NCBI RefSeq assembly: GCF_051014685.1 | Contig: NC_135051.1 | Span: 9,257,557-9,321,556 of the forward strand | Reading direction: 5' to 3' | DNA length: 64,000 nt | From: Ptiloglossa arizonensis | Taxonomy: Eukaryota > Arthropoda > Insecta > Hymenoptera > Colletidae | In this document: positions 63,161 through 64,000 of the stretch, piece after piece | How positions within the stretch are numbered: the stretch's first letter is position 1 | Layout of the letters: the number at the start of each line of letters is the position of its first letter | The notes under the pieces: generated by a model | What the model was told of the DNA's origin: nothing | What the model saw: the letters and a program-made list of their open reading frames with translations, nothing else | The model's database searches: none | Position numbers and translations under genes: made by a program

Positions 63161-64000
63161 TGAAAGCACGATTGGCCACACGGAGCCAGCTGCTCGTTAG
63201 AGAATTATTTTGGTAGAAGTAAAAATGCTCGGATGCTACTCTTCCCGTCTAATTTCGAGTATTTCCAGGTTCGAGGATTCTAAATCCCTCCGGAGCGGCT
63301 CGATCCCGCGATCGCGAGCTCGGCGAAGGACAACGATCGCTCTCAGCTGCTCGCCGGGGTCTAGTTCTGCCGCGAATCGCGACGAAAGAGAAGAAGAAGA
63401 GGCGCGTGATGGGAAAACAAATACCGCGGACTCGATGGACTCGATCCAATTCTCTTTCATCTCCATCGCGACGAAAAATGAAAAGACCCATTCTCTCGGA
63501 GAAGCTCCGGAGACACGTACAGAGGGGGGAAAGAGCGGGGGTCCTACGGGGTCGTTCCCTCCGTAGACGCAACGGCGAGGTTGTCCAGAAAGGGGGGCGA
63601 CGATCCCGAGACACTGAAAGAAGGAGTGGAAGGCGCACCGCGAGAGAGAATCGGCGCGTACACGAACGGGCGAACTACTTTTTGCCGATCTTCTCCTCTG
63701 CGTACGTCCTGCCGCGTCGGGCCATCCTTCGCGCTCAACCCTGCCCCCCGTTTCCCTCGGTTTCCCCCCGTTGGGCCCCTCTGGTACCCCGGTTACCCGC
63801 TCACCGCGTATATCTCTTCTTCCTCGAGTCGTTGCACTTCTCCTGGTGCCTCCTGCACCCGATCCTGCCCGAGCCCGCCCGGCTTTGGTCTCCTCCGCTC
63901 TTCTATTTCTCTAGATTTCAAAGCGCTCAAACAGGTTTCAAAATCCCGCCCGCGGAAAAATCACCGCTCCTCCCTCCCTCTCTCTCTCTCTCTTTCTCTC
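63161..64000. other. Gene-free window end with a (CT)n tract
   Basis: GC-rich sequence without a recognised exon. It finishes in a CT microsatellite from about 63976 that runs off the window edge. Confidence 0.5.

Overview
The window looks like nuclear DNA from an insect, most likely a hymenopteran and probably a bee, although genus cannot be fixed from the sequence. This rests on a CFAP206 gene with many short exons and mostly short GT-AG introns, on undepleted CpG (runs of CG/CGCG throughout), on abundant (GA)n/(CT)n and GC-rich microsatellites, and on genes sitting in an AT-richer pocket while most of the gene-poor DNA is GC-richer. There are no bacterial signatures: no operons, Shine-Dalgarno sites or rho-independent terminators.

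Gene-bearing part (about 17.8-25.5 kb). Two protein genes can be rebuilt exon by exon with consistent phases. CFAP206 (axonemal radial-spoke protein, + strand, 13 coding exons, 612 aa) runs 18692-21474. A nuclear DEK-C/SWIB-domain protein of the spp27/UAF30 type (- strand, 5 coding exons, 262 aa) runs 25459 down to 22803. They converge on a 1.3-kb stretch holding both 3' ends. About 0.75 kb upstream of CFAP206, on the - strand, is a likely first coding exon (17937-17814) carrying a signal peptide and ending in a perfect GTAAGT donor. The rest of that gene is not recognisable in the 17.8 kb to its left and probably lies outside the window.

The remainder (1-17.8 kb and 25.5-64 kb) has no recognisable protein domains, no convincing tRNA, rRNA or snRNA and no intact transposon. 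Long open frames there are mostly artefacts of CpG-rich, stop-poor or low-complexity DNA. What it does hold is repeated structure. There are at least eight worn tandem duplications or satellite-like arrays with monomers of about 30-60, 110-180 or 265 bp (6.5, 9.2-10.1, 12.4, 16.9, 25.5-26.6, 36.4-37.1, 47.5, 50.1-50.7, 53.1-53.5 and 62.0-63.2 kb). There is also a 0.3-kb dispersed repeat in two direct copies 5.1 kb apart (32.6 and 38.0 kb) and a 10-bp minisatellite family at 55.75 and 58.98 kb. Several short motifs resemble CTCF sites, and one perfect CArg-type box lies at 37.3 kb.

I did not find a clear undescribed biological system. The most unusual signal is the density of eroded short-period tandem arrays. 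Two unplaced open frames (28.06 and 60.44 kb) deserve a transcript check.
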